A stretch of DNA of 64,000 nucleotides, taken from Alloalcanivorax xenomutans. GTDB lineage: Bacteria; Pseudomonadota; Gammaproteobacteria; Pseudomonadales; Alcanivoracaceae. This document shows, one piece after another, positions 42,584 through 51,074 of this stretch (its first letter is position 1; every line of letters starts with the position of its first letter). Location: positions 1 through 64,000 of the forward strand of contig NZ_OBMO01000005.1 of the NCBI RefSeq assembly GCF_900217905.1, given 5' to 3'. Under the pieces are notes generated by a model, which was given only the letters and a program-made list of their open reading frames with translations, searched no databases and was not told where the DNA came from. The translations under genes were made by a program, and so were the position numbers.

Positions 42584-43753
42584 TTAGTTGTGCAGGATGG
42601 CGATGGCGCCGTCGCCGAAATCGCCATAGCCGGTGACCAGGCCGAGATGGGCGCCGGCCACCTGGGCCTGGCCGGCGTCGCCGCGCAGCTGGCGCACCGC
42701 TTCCACCACGTGGTTCATGCCGGAGATGTGCGCCTGGGAGAGCAAGCCGCCGTGGGTGTTCAGCGGTAATTCTCCGCCCAGGGCGATGCGGCCGTTGGCG
42801 ACGAAGTCCGGCGCCTCGCCGCGCTGGCAGAAGCCGATTTCCTCCAATTGCCGCAGCACGATGAACGTGAAGCAGTCATAGATCTCGGCGAAATCCAGTT
42901 CGTCCAGGCGGATGCCGGCGATGTCCAGCGCCCGCGGTGCCGCTTTGCCGATGCCCATGCCGAGAATGTCCGGGCGATTGCTGAGATCGTCCGGGGAATC
43001 GGGATGGCCTTCGGCGGTGGCCGCCACGTACACCGGCGGCTTGCCACCGGCGCGGCGCGCGGCGTCCGCGCGGGTGACCAGAATGGCGGCGGCGCCGTCG
43101 GTTTCCAGACACACATCCAGCAGCTTGAACGGCGTTACCAGCATCGGGGAGGCGTCGTAGTCTTCCCGGCTCATGGGGCGGTCGCGGAACCAGGCGCGTG
43201 GATTCAGATGGGCGTGACGGCGGGTGTTCAAGGCCACCGTGGCCATCCCTTCGCGGCTGGCGTTGGTTTCATGGAACCAGCGGTTGGCGTGCAGGCTATA
43301 CCACTGCATCGGCGCGATCATGCCGTAGGGGTATTCCAGGTTGCGGCGGATGTCGTCGCCGGGCCACACCACCCGGGGGCCGGAGTCGGTGGCGCCCAGG
43401 CGCATGCTGCTGTAGGCGTTGCGGCCGGCGCTGACCAGCACCCGTTCGGCGATGCCCGAGGCCACCGCATGGCAGGCCAGATGCAACCCGGCCACCGGGC
43501 TGGCGCCACCGATCTTGATGTGGGCGTGGAACTTCAGATCGGTGATGCCCAGGCCGGCGACGAAGTCCTCGTTGGTGCCCACCCGTGAGGTCATCACCAG
43601 GCCATCCACCGCGCTGCTTTCGATACCGGCGTCGGCGCAGGCTTTCAGCGAGGCTTCCATCAGCAGTTGCAGACCGCTTTTGTCGGTGCCCCGGGTGTAT
43701 TCGGTTTCGCCGATGCCGGCGATGGCGGCGGTGTCCGGTTGATAGCGGCTCAT
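42584..43753 (-). CDS. thiolase-like lipid-transfer/aldolase protein (Ltp2-like)
   Basis: A 389-residue thiolase-fold protein. The usual nucleophile Cys region reads 'HIKIGGASPVAGLHLACHAVAS' and has no Cys at the thiolase position, and the C-terminal 'GLVTGYGDFGDGAIAIL' lacks the second catalytic Cys. That pattern is known in the SCP-x/Ltp2-type proteins that act with a DUF35 partner as retro-aldolases in side-chain degradation of steroids. It starts with an ATGA overlap to the acyl-CoA synthetase gene upstream. The same operon provides CoA activation. The substrate cannot be deduced. Confidence 0.85.
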   Translation of the reverse strand: MSRYQPDTAAIAGIGETEYTRGTDKSGLQLLMEASLKACADAGIESSAVDGLVMTSRVGTNEDFVAGLGITDLKFHAHIKIGGASPVAGLHLACHAVASGIAERVLVSAGRNAYSSMRLGATDSGPRVVWPGDDIRRNLEYPYGMIAPMQWYSLHANRWFHETNASREGMATVALNTRRHAHLNPRAWFRDRPMSREDYDASPMLVTPFKLLDVCLETDGAAAILVTRADAARRAGGKPPVYVAATAEGHPDSPDDLSNRPDILGMGIGKAAPRALDIAGIRLDELDFAEIYDCFTFIVLRQLEEIGFCQRGEAPDFVANGRIALGGELPLNTHGGLLSQAHISGMNHVVEAVRQLRGDAGQAQVAGAHLGLVTGYGDFGDGAIAILHN

Positions 43754-45414
43754 GACGCGGCCCCGGTGTTCAGTCCCAGTTTATCCATGGCCAGGGTGCG
43801 CAGTGCCGGCTTGTCGAACTTGCCGGTGAGGGTGATCGGCCATTCTTCCCGCGTTATCGCCACTAGGTGTTTGGGTATCTTGAAGCCGGCGATGCGTTCC
43901 TTGCAGAAGGCTTTCAGGGTTTCCAGTTCCAAATCCTTGCCGGGGTGGGTTTCCACCACCGCGGTAACGGCTTCGCCCCAGCGGTCGTCCGGAACGCCGA
44001 CCACTTGCACGGTGGCGATATGCGGGTGCTGTTCCAGGAACATTTCCACTTCCCGCTGCGACACATTCTCGCCGCCGGTTTTTACCATCTGCTTGAAACG
44101 GCCCCGGTAGTAGACGTTGCCACCGGCGTCTTTCCAGCCGTAGTCGCCGGTGTGGAAGAAGCCTTCGTCGTCCATGCTCTCGGCGGTTTGCTTCGGCATC
44201 TTGTAGTAGCCGAGGAACAGTGACCAGCCGCGCACGCAGATCTCGCCCGGTTCATCGGCGGCGCATTCACGGCCGGTTTCCGGGTGCACGATTTTTACTT
44301 CGCAGCCGGGGAAAGGACGGCCGTTACTGTTCTTGCGCACGACCTCGTCGTTTTCTTCCGGCGGCACCGCCACCGAGGTGCCTTCGGTGAAGCCGTAGTG
44401 GTGGGTGACCGAGGCGTGGCCGAAGCCCAGCTCGCGAACTTTGTCGTACCACTCGGGACCGCAGGCCAGCATGATGCGGTCGACTCCGCTGACGTCGGTA
44501 TCGGCGAAGTCCGGGTGCGCCGACATGGCCCGGTAGTGGGTGTCGAAGCCGCCCATGCAGGTGATGCCTTCCTCGCGGATCAGCTTCAGGGCGTGGCCCG
44601 CTTCGAAGTAGTCCATCAGTACCGTGGTGGCGCCGAACAAGGCGTTGCCCAGGGTGGTGTAGATACAGCCGCCGACATGGTAGAAGGGCGACATGCCGAG
44701 CTGGCGGTCACCGGGTTTCATGCGAAAGGTGGATTGATAAAGGTGCCCGGCGATGGCGACGTTGCTGCCGTGGCTGCGCAACGCCGGTTTCGGGAAGGCG
44801 GTGCTGCCGGAGGTGAACAGAATATAGGACGGTGCGCTGGGGGAGAGCCGGGCGAACCAGGCCTCCACTTCCTGTGGCCGCACATGGGCGCCGGAGCGCA
44901 TGACGTCGTTGAAGTCGAAACAGCCATCGTGGGTGCTGCCCGCCGGGCTCAGCGTTACCACGGTTTTCAGATGGGGGAAGCGTTGGCTGTGCAGGAAGCC
45001 CGGCGCGGCGCCGACCCGTTCCGGCAGCAGTTCGGAGAACAGGGCCAGATAGTCCACGTCGCGGAACTCGTCCATGGTCACCAGCGCCTTGACGTCGGCG
45101 CAGCGCAGCACGTGTTCCAGTTCCTGACGGCGGAATGTCACGTTGATCGGCACGATCACCGCGCCCAGCAGGCTGATGGCGTAGGACAGATAGAACCATT
45201 CCGGGCGGCCGCCGATCAGGGTGGCCACGTGATCGCCGGGCCCGATACCCAGGTTGCTCAGTCCCTTGGCCAACGCGCAGGCCCGTTGGTATTGCTGTGC
45301 GAAGGTGATCGATTCTCCGTGATAACGCAGCGCGACACCGTCCGGCCATTGCTCGGCCGCGTCCCGGGCCACGTCGGGAATGGTTTTGTGCAACAGAGAC
45401 GGCTCGCTGGCCAT
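43750..45414 (-). CDS. AMP-dependent acyl-CoA synthetase/ligase
   Basis: A 554-residue adenylate-forming enzyme activating a carboxylic acid to its CoA thioester. Motifs are the AMP P-loop 'YILFTSGSTAFPKPALRSHG' (about 195-215), 'HHYGFTEGTSVAVPP', 'GEICVRGWSLFLGYYKMPKQTAESMDDEGFFHTGDYGWKDAGGNVYYRGR' and 'KQMVKTGGENVSQREVEMFLEQHP', with the late Lys in 'LTGKFDKPAL'. It is the first gene of the minus-strand set with the thiolase-like and DUF35 genes. An AAGGAGAA-type site lies upstream of the ATG. Confidence 0.94.
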   Translation of the reverse strand: MASEPSLLHKTIPDVARDAAEQWPDGVALRYHGESITFAQQYQRACALAKGLSNLGIGPGDHVATLIGGRPEWFYLSYAISLLGAVIVPINVTFRRQELEHVLRCADVKALVTMDEFRDVDYLALFSELLPERVGAAPGFLHSQRFPHLKTVVTLSPAGSTHDGCFDFNDVMRSGAHVRPQEVEAWFARLSPSAPSYILFTSGSTAFPKPALRSHGSNVAIAGHLYQSTFRMKPGDRQLGMSPFYHVGGCIYTTLGNALFGATTVLMDYFEAGHALKLIREEGITCMGGFDTHYRAMSAHPDFADTDVSGVDRIMLACGPEWYDKVRELGFGHASVTHHYGFTEGTSVAVPPEENDEVVRKNSNGRPFPGCEVKIVHPETGRECAADEPGEICVRGWSLFLGYYKMPKQTAESMDDEGFFHTGDYGWKDAGGNVYYRGRFKQMVKTGGENVSQREVEMFLEQHPHIATVQVVGVPDDRWGEAVTAVVETHPGKDLELETLKAFCKERIAGFKIPKHLVAITREEWPITLTGKFDKPALRTLAMDKLGLNTGAAS

Positions 45415-45647
45415 GATCGGTTCTCCTTGTTGGCGGGGAAGGGCAGGCTCGACTGACCGGTCAGCCTAGAACGGGCGACACTCCTGTTCTTGCGTCAACT
45501 GGCTAGACGTATGCGGGTGAGGTGGCTGGCTCCCACAGAGGAGCTACCAAGCTTCCCACATCGGCTTCGTAGCCCTCTCCGTGGGAAACGATTAAGGTAG
45601 CAACCACTCCAAGCATCCAGGACGCGTACAAAGGAGAAGGAATCAAG

Positions 45648-46658
45648 ATGGCGACGGTATTGGTCACCGGTGGTGCCGGTTATATCGGCTCTCACACGGT
45701 ATTGCTGCTGTTGGAAGCGGGCCACCGGGTGGTGGTGGTGGATAACTTCAGCAACAGCAGCGCCGAATCGCTGCGCCGGGTGGAAGCACTGGCGGGCAAA
45801 AGCGTGGCGCTGGTGGAAGGGGACATCCGTGACGGCGGGCTCATGGAGCAGGTGTTGCGGGATCACCAGGTGGAAGCGGTGGTGCATTTCGCCGGCCTGA
45901 AGGCGGTGGGCGAGTCCGTGGCTCAACCGCTGCGTTATTACGATTGCAACGTGGTGGGTACGATTCGCCTGCTGGAGGCGATGGAGAAGACTGGCGTTCG
46001 CCGCTTGGTGTTCAGCTCTTCCGCTACCGTCTACGGCGATCCCGCCACGGTGCCGATCCGCGAGGATTTCCCGCTCAGCGCCACCAACCCCTATGGCGCC
46101 ACCAAGCTCCACATCGAGGACATGCTGCGCGATCTTTATCGCGCCGAGCCGTCCTGGGGGTTGGCGTTGCTGCGTTATTTCAACCCGGTGGGGGCGCACG
46201 AGAGCGGTCGTATCGGCGAGGATCCCAACGGCGAGCCGAATAATCTGATGCCTTATATTGCCCAGGTGGCGGTGGGCAAGCGTGAAAAACTGCGTGTTTT
46301 CGGAGGTGATTACAACACGCCGGATGGCACTGGCGTGCGGGATTACATCCATGTCATGGATCTGGCTCAGGGCCATCTGGCGGCGCTGGAGGCGCTGACC
46401 GGTCCGGGGCTGATCACCACCAATCTGGGCACCGGCCAGGGTTACAGTGTGCTGGATATGGTGCGGGCCTTTGCCCGCGCCAGCGGTCGCGATATTCCCT
46501 ACGACATCGTCGAGCGCCGGCCCGGTGACGTGGCGGTGTGCTATGCGGACCCGACTCACGCGGAACAGGTACTGGGCTGGAAAGCCACCCGTGGCGTGGA
46601 CGCCATGTGCGCGGACCATTGGCGCTGGCAGGAGAGTAATCCCGAGGGGTATCGCTAG
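45648..46658 (+). CDS. galE: UDP-glucose 4-epimerase
   Basis: A 336-residue short-chain dehydrogenase interconverting UDP-Glc/UDP-Gal (or N-acetyl forms). It has NAD motif '[33 protein letters not shown]', '[26 protein letters not shown]', the catalytic Ser in '[10 protein letters not shown]', and YxxxK in '[11 protein letters not shown]'. Length equals E. coli GalE (338). AAGGAG lies upstream of the ATG. It has its own position after a divergent gap, and would supply galactose or GalNAc donors to the polysaccharides around it. Confidence 0.96.
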   Translation: MATVLVTGGAGYIGSHTVLLLLEAGHRVVVVDNFSNSSAESLRRVEALAGKSVALVEGDIRDGGLMEQVLRDHQVEAVVHFAGLKAVGESVAQPLRYYDCNVVGTIRLLEAMEKTGVRRLVFSSSATVYGDPATVPIREDFPLSATNPYGATKLHIEDMLRDLYRAEPSWGLALLRYFNPVGAHESGRIGEDPNGEPNNLMPYIAQVAVGKREKLRVFGGDYNTPDGTGVRDYIHVMDLAQGHLAALEALTGPGLITTNLGTGQGYSVLDMVRAFARASGRDIPYDIVERRPGDVAVCYADPTHAEQVLGWKATRGVDAMCADHWRWQESNPEGYR

Positions 46659-46683
46659 GCGCCGTCCCGACGCTTTGTAGGCT

Positions 46684-46764
46684 TTTTGTGGGAGCTTGCC
46701 TGCAAGCGAATTGTTGCGGTGATTGGAGACAAGACCATTCGCCAGCAGGCTGGCTCCCACAGAG
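46684..46764. repeat. REP pair
   Basis: A direct GCTTGC/GCAAGC unit and an inverted GCCAGC/GCTGGC unit after galE. Confidence 0.85.
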
Positions 46765-46858
46765 GCGCTACAGAGCAGCAGCAATGTAATCCCGCTGGCG
46801 TGTGGTGCGGGTCGGTGATACAAGGAAAGGACGCTTTGACCAGACCAAGGAGGTTGCC

Positions 46859-47473
46859 ATGACGCGTTCATTGGGGATTCTGGGAGCCGGGGGGCACGGC
46901 AAAGTCATCGCCGATACCGCCATTGCGTCGGGGTGGCGCAAGATCGCTTTTTACGATGACGCCTGGCCCAGGAAGCAGACCAATGGGCGCTGGCAGGTTT
47001 CTGGTCGCAGTGGCGAGCTGCTGGAGGAACTCGGCGCCATGGATTCGGTGACCGTCGGTATCGGGCGCAATAATGTCCGCTTGCAGAAACTGTCGGAACT
47101 GCTGGAGTCGGGAGCGACCCTGGCGACCATCGTTCATCCCCATGCGTCGGTGAGCCGGTTCGCGGAGATGGGCGCGGGCAGCGTGGTGTTCGCCAGCGCC
47201 GTGGTCAACGTGGATTGCGTACTGGGCATGGGCTGCATCGTCAATACCGGGGCCACGGTGGACCGGGATTGCCGGCTGGCCGCTTGTGTCCATGTCTGCC
47301 CCGGCGCGCATCTGGCCAGTGATGTGACCGTGGGGGAGGGCAGTTTCATTGGCATTGGCGCGGTGGTGAAGGAGGGGGTCACCATTGGCGCTAACGTGGT
47401 GGTGGGCGCGGGGGCCGTGGTGCTGCACGATGTGCCCGACGGCGTCACCATCATGGGTGTGCCGGCGCGATAA
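46859..47473 (+). CDS. NeuD/PglD-like acetyltransferase paralogue with altered active site
   Basis: A 204-residue paralogue of the PglD-like protein at 35532: same N-terminal domain ('LGILGAGGHGKVIADTAIASGWRKIAFYDDAW') and beta-helix. At the catalytic position it reads 'GATVDRDCRLAACVHVCPG', with Arg at residue 136 where the other copy has the catalytic His. The second His of the motif is kept. It may be inactive, non-acetylating or specialised. AAGGAGG 5 bases before the ATG shows a strong ribosome site, so it appears expressed. The next gene starts 18 bases downstream. Confidence 0.85.
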   Translation: MTRSLGILGAGGHGKVIADTAIASGWRKIAFYDDAWPRKQTNGRWQVSGRSGELLEELGAMDSVTVGIGRNNVRLQKLSELLESGATLATIVHPHASVSRFAEMGAGSVVFASAVVNVDCVLGMGCIVNTGATVDRDCRLAACVHVCPGAHLASDVTVGEGSFIGIGAVVKEGVTIGANVVVGAGAVVLHDVPDGVTIMGVPAR

Positions 47474-47491
47474 GGAGCCCGTTTTCCCCCG

Positions 47492-48268
47492 ATGACTCTG
47501 GACACTATTCAATGGGCCAAGGTCGTGGCCTCCTTGGCGATGCCGGTGTCGCCGGTATTGCTGCTTCTGATCTGCGGCACGGTGTTGCTTTGGTGGGGCC
47601 GGGCACGCCGTCTGGCGCTGGCCATGGTGACCACCGGCACGGTGCTGCTGTTGCTGTTCACCATGCCGGGCAACGCCCGCTGGCTCGGCGGCCCTCTTGA
47701 ACACGCCTATCCGCCACTGACCACGCCGCCGCCGGCATCCTGGGTGGTGGTGCTTGGTGGGGGCGCTCTGGATGATCCTGCGTTGCCGCCGCCTTCCCGA
47801 TTACGACCCCATTCCCTGGCCCGGCTGGCCGAAGGGGTGCGCCAGTTTCAACTGCAACCCTCGGCCAGGCTGATCGTATCCGGAGGCGCCCCGGACGCTG
47901 CTCCGGACACCGTGACCTCGGTGGATGCCATGGCGGAGGTAGCGACGGCCTGGGGCGTGCCGGAGGAAGCGATCTGGCGCTCCCCGGATGCGCTGAATAC
48001 GGAGCAGGAAGCCCGGGCGGTGGCCCGCTGGGTGCCGCCGGAAGAGCGGGTGATCCTGGTGACATCGGCACTGCACATGCCGAGGGCGTTGGCGCTGTTT
48101 CGCCAGCATGGCATTGATGCGGTGCCGGCGCCGGCTGGGCCCTACTGGACCCCGGGGCTGGGGCGGGCGGACTGGGGGGACCGTTTGCCGGGAGCGGAGC
48201 CGCTCTATGTGCTGGAACTGAGCTGGTGGGAGAGGTTGGGGGCCTGGTGGCAGGGGGGCACGCGGTAA
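47492..48268 (+). CDS. YdcF/ElyC-like DUF218 protein
   Basis: A 258-residue protein with two N-terminal membrane segments ('VASLAMPVSPVLLLLICGTVLLWW', 'LALAMVTTGTVLLLLFTMPG') and a DUF218 domain: 'WVVVLGGGALDD', 'RLAEGVRQFQLQPSARLIVSGGA', 'NTEQEARAVARWVPPEERVILVTSALHMPRALALFRQHGIDAVPAPAG'. E. coli ElyC (YcbC) belongs to this family and affects peptidoglycan and undecaprenyl-phosphate metabolism. Context next to sugar genes fits a role in lipid-carrier or envelope metabolism. Confidence 0.88.
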   Translation: MTLDTIQWAKVVASLAMPVSPVLLLLICGTVLLWWGRARRLALAMVTTGTVLLLLFTMPGNARWLGGPLEHAYPPLTTPPPASWVVVLGGGALDDPALPPPSRLRPHSLARLAEGVRQFQLQPSARLIVSGGAPDAAPDTVTSVDAMAEVATAWGVPEEAIWRSPDALNTEQEARAVARWVPPEERVILVTSALHMPRALALFRQHGIDAVPAPAGPYWTPGLGRADWGDRLPGAEPLYVLELSWWERLGAWWQGGTR

Positions 48269-48301
48269 ACCGCAGCTTTCCACAGACAGGACTACGAAGG
48301 C

Positions 48302-48405
48302 GCTGTGGGAGCCCGCCCTGTCCGTGGGAGCTTGCCTGCAAGCGAATCTGTTGGGGACCAAGAGCCCGTTCGCTTGCAGGCAAGCTCCCACAGCGGCTTC
48401 GTGGC
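48302..48405. repeat. REP cluster
   Basis: A degenerate unit, a direct GCTTGC/GCAAGC unit and an inverted unit, bounded by 'actacgaagg' and 'gcttcgtggc'. It lies just after the YdcF-like gene. Confidence 0.8.
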
Positions 48406-48440
48406 TATGTTCAGGATATGTGGGAAATATGAAATAAAAT

Positions 48441-48459
48441 GCGCCTCTGAAAGAGGCGC
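48441..48459 (-). terminator. hairpin resembling a minus-strand intrinsic terminator
   Basis: GCGCCTCT-GAA-AGAGGCGC is a perfect 8-bp stem with a three-base loop. On the minus strand it is followed by ATTTTATTT. On the plus strand no T-run follows. No minus-strand gene is recognisable to its right, so what it terminates is unknown. Confidence 0.5.
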
Positions 48460-48964
48460 GGAATGCGAAATCAAAAGGAGATAATGTCGTAAAGAAAGCT
48501 TTGATCATCACGCTCCGGCCACATCCATGTTGTTGCTCATCCATTGCGCGATAATCCGAGCATGCCGCGTCACCACGCCGATTACAATTACCAAATGTTG
48601 CGGAGTGTTGCTTCCTGAGCCGATGTTGCTCTTTCCCCTGTTACAAAAATGTCGCTTCCAAGTACTTCCTTGGGTATTAAACCTGCTATTATACCGCCCC
48701 TTCACCGGATGGATTCGGTCAGGTGTTGTCAATCCCCTGAATGGGGGATTTTCCTGCTCAGCCGGTTGCTGTAAAAACGTTAAATTATTGCAAAAACAGC
48801 AGGGCGTCGTGGGTGCGTCACAAAGAGTGTCACGCATTCACATTTACACTCGGTTTACCTAACGCGCGGGCTATAAAACGTTACGTGCGGGCCTGGAAGT
48901 GTGAACCGCATCACATGATAATGGCTCTCTTTTGTTGACATTGAGACGACTAAGGACAGGTCCT

Positions 48965-50938
48965 ATGCATACCGCTTCATCACCACTGCACAGTGCCGTG
49001 GCTCGGGTGCTCAAGTGCTCCCGCTGGCAAAAACGGGCCATCATGCTGATGGCGGACGCGGTGGCACTGCCGGTAATGTTGTGGACCGCCTACGCCTTGC
49101 GTTTCGGCAATCTGTTCCCGCCAATCGAAGATGTTTGGTTATTCCCGCTGACCGTGCTGGTGGGGCTGCCCGCGCTCTATCTCCTTGGATTTTACCGCTC
49201 CATTGTCCGTTACCTCGGTGCCGAGGTGGCTTGGTCGGTGGTGCTCGGCATGACCGCCACGGTGGTGGTTTTAGCGAGCCTCTCTTATATGGTGCCGGCG
49301 ATGGTGCCACGGTCCGTGTTTTTGATTTTCTGGATCCTGGGCGTGTTGTATTTGGGGTCCAGCCGATTTTTGGCACGGCGGTTCCTGTACCGGATTATGT
49401 CCGGCTATTTTACCACCGAGCCGGTGGCGGTTTATGGCGCCGGTGGCGCCGGAGGACAATTGGTTACCGCTTTACAACAAGGGCGGGAGCTGCATCCGGT
49501 TTTGGTGGTGGATGACGATCCGGGCAAACAGGGCACTTTGCTCTCTGGTGTGCCGGTGGTGGATCGTCTGACCTTGAAACAGGCGGTGGCGGAAGAGCGT
49601 ATTCGCACCGTGTTGCTGGCGATGCCGAACCTGTCCCGGCAGCGTCGCATGGCGGTGGTGAGCTGGCTGGAGAAACTGGATGTGCGGGTGCAGACGGTAC
49701 CGGCCTTCGCCGATATCGCCAGCGGCAAGGCGCGCCTGGAAGAGATTCAGGATGTTGCCATCGAGGATTTGCTGGGCCGCGACGCGGTGCCGCCGCGGCT
49801 GGATTTGCTGAGCCGCTGTATCAGCGGCAAGCATGTGATGGTGACCGGTGCCGGTGGCTCCATCGGGTCCGAGTTGTGCCGCCAGATTCTGAAGTTGAAC
49901 CCGAGCTGCCTGGTGTTGCTGGAGCAGAGCGAGGTTGCGCTGTACGACATCGAGCGGGAACTGAGCGGGGTGCTGCGGGAGAGCGGTAAGGACATCGAGC
50001 TGGTGCCGATGCTGGGCTCCGTGGTGAACCGGGGGCTGGTGAAGAGCCTGTGCGAGGAACGGCGCATTGATACCCTTTATCATGCGGCCGCCTACAAGCA
50101 CGTTCCCATTGTCGAGGCCAACCCGGACGCCGGGGTGCGCAACAACATCATTGGCACCCTGGCCGCCGCCGAAGGGGCGCGGGATGCCGGGGTGCGGCAT
50201 TTCATTCTGATTTCCACCGACAAGGCGGTGCGGCCCACCAACGTGATGGGGGCCACCAAACGCTTCGCCGAACTGGTACTGCAGTCCCTGGCCAGCAGCA
50301 GCGACAACACCATTTTCTCCATGGTGCGGTTCGGTAACGTGCTGGGTTCTTCCGGCTCGGTGGTGCCGTTGTTCCGCAAGCAGATCATGCAAGGTGGCCC
50401 GGTGACGGTGACCCATCCGGACGTGATCCGTTACTTCATGACCATTCCCGAGGCGGCCCAGTTGGTGATTCAGGCCGGTGCCATGGCCAAGGGCGGTGAG
50501 GTGTTCGTGCTCGATATGGGCGAGCCGGTGCGGATTATGGATCTGGCCACCACCATGATTCGTTTGATGGGGATGAGTGTGCGCGACGCCACCAACCCGG
50601 ACGGTGACATTGAAGTGGTGTTCTCCGGTTTGCGTCCTGGTGAAAAGCTGTATGAGGAACTGCTGATCGGTGAGTGCTCCATCGAAACCGAGCATGAGAT
50701 GATCATGCAGGCCCACGAAGAGAAGTTGACGCCGGCTGAGATCAACGAGGCGTTGGACCGTTTCCGTACCGCGCTGGAACGCGGTGATCAGGATGCTCTG
50801 CGTGCTCTGCTGCGTTCTTATGTGAACGGCTACCAGCCACGTCAGGATGACGACGACGCTCTGGTTCTACGGCCGACCGCCGATCAGGCCGTGCACAAGA
50901 AGGCGGCTCCCTACAAGGCGCCTTCGCCAACGCACTGA
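48965..50938 (+). CDS. membrane-bound UDP-GlcNAc 4,6-dehydratase (PglF/WbpM/CapD family)
   Basis: A 657-residue protein with four N-terminal membrane helices (about residues 25-135, e.g. 'AIMLMADAVALPVMLWTAYAL' and 'FPLTVLVGLPALYLLGFYRSIV') and a CoA-binding-like linker ('AVYGAGGAGGQLVTAL'). The C-terminal SDR domain has 'MVTGAGGSIGSELCRQILKLNPSCLVLLEQSE' and 'STDKAVRPTNVMGATKRFAELVLQ' with 'RFGNVLGSSGSVVPLFRKQI'. Enzymes of this family convert UDP-GlcNAc to the 4-keto-6-deoxy sugar, the first step to bacillosamine or QuiNAc/FucNAc. It is physically apart from the PglE and PglD genes at 35-37 kb but completes that pathway. Confidence 0.93.
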   Translation: MHTASSPLHSAVARVLKCSRWQKRAIMLMADAVALPVMLWTAYALRFGNLFPPIEDVWLFPLTVLVGLPALYLLGFYRSIVRYLGAEVAWSVVLGMTATVVVLASLSYMVPAMVPRSVFLIFWILGVLYLGSSRFLARRFLYRIMSGYFTTEPVAVYGAGGAGGQLVTALQQGRELHPVLVVDDDPGKQGTLLSGVPVVDRLTLKQAVAEERIRTVLLAMPNLSRQRRMAVVSWLEKLDVRVQTVPAFADIASGKARLEEIQDVAIEDLLGRDAVPPRLDLLSRCISGKHVMVTGAGGSIGSELCRQILKLNPSCLVLLEQSEVALYDIERELSGVLRESGKDIELVPMLGSVVNRGLVKSLCEERRIDTLYHAAAYKHVPIVEANPDAGVRNNIIGTLAAAEGARDAGVRHFILISTDKAVRPTNVMGATKRFAELVLQSLASSSDNTIFSMVRFGNVLGSSGSVVPLFRKQIMQGGPVTVTHPDVIRYFMTIPEAAQLVIQAGAMAKGGEVFVLDMGEPVRIMDLATTMIRLMGMSVRDATNPDGDIEVVFSGLRPGEKLYEELLIGECSIETEHEMIMQAHEEKLTPAEINEALDRFRTALERGDQDALRALLRSYVNGYQPRQDDDDALVLRPTADQAVHKKAAPYKAPSPTH

Positions 50939-50960
50939 GTTCCTTCAATCTTTTCTTGAG

Positions 50961-51050
50961 CCGCTGCTGTAGGAGCCTGCCTGCAGGCGAATCTTTTGGG
51001 CCTGAAGCCCAATGCCCAATTCGCCTGCAGGCAGGCTCCTGCAGCGGCTG
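50961..51050. repeat. REP pair, inverted arrangement
   Basis: A direct and an inverted GCCTGC/GCAGGC unit flanked by 'gccgctgctg' and 'gcagcggctg'; the whole block is a long imperfect palindrome between the convergent dehydratase and MocR genes. Confidence 0.85.
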
Positions 51051-51074
51051 AGAAACAAGCCGTCGAAAGGGCGA

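Larger units (their letters stand above)
48269..48964 (+). other. long intergenic region before the 4,6-dehydratase gene
   Basis: Nearly 700 bases without a recognisable gene. It contains a REP cluster (48302-48405), a hairpin with minus-strand terminator character (48441-48459), a strong AAAAGGAG site followed by a two-codon frame ATG-TCG-TAA (48484-48492), a second hairpin AATCCCC/GGGGATT with a short T-run (48731-48751), and a TATAAA (48869 region). A minus-strand frame ending at 48508 exists but I could not match it to anything. Confidence 0.5.

Noticed and set aside
47934-47947. GGAGGTAGCGA resembling an ops site
   Set aside because: Lies inside the YdcF-like coding sequence and mismatches the ops consensus at several positions.
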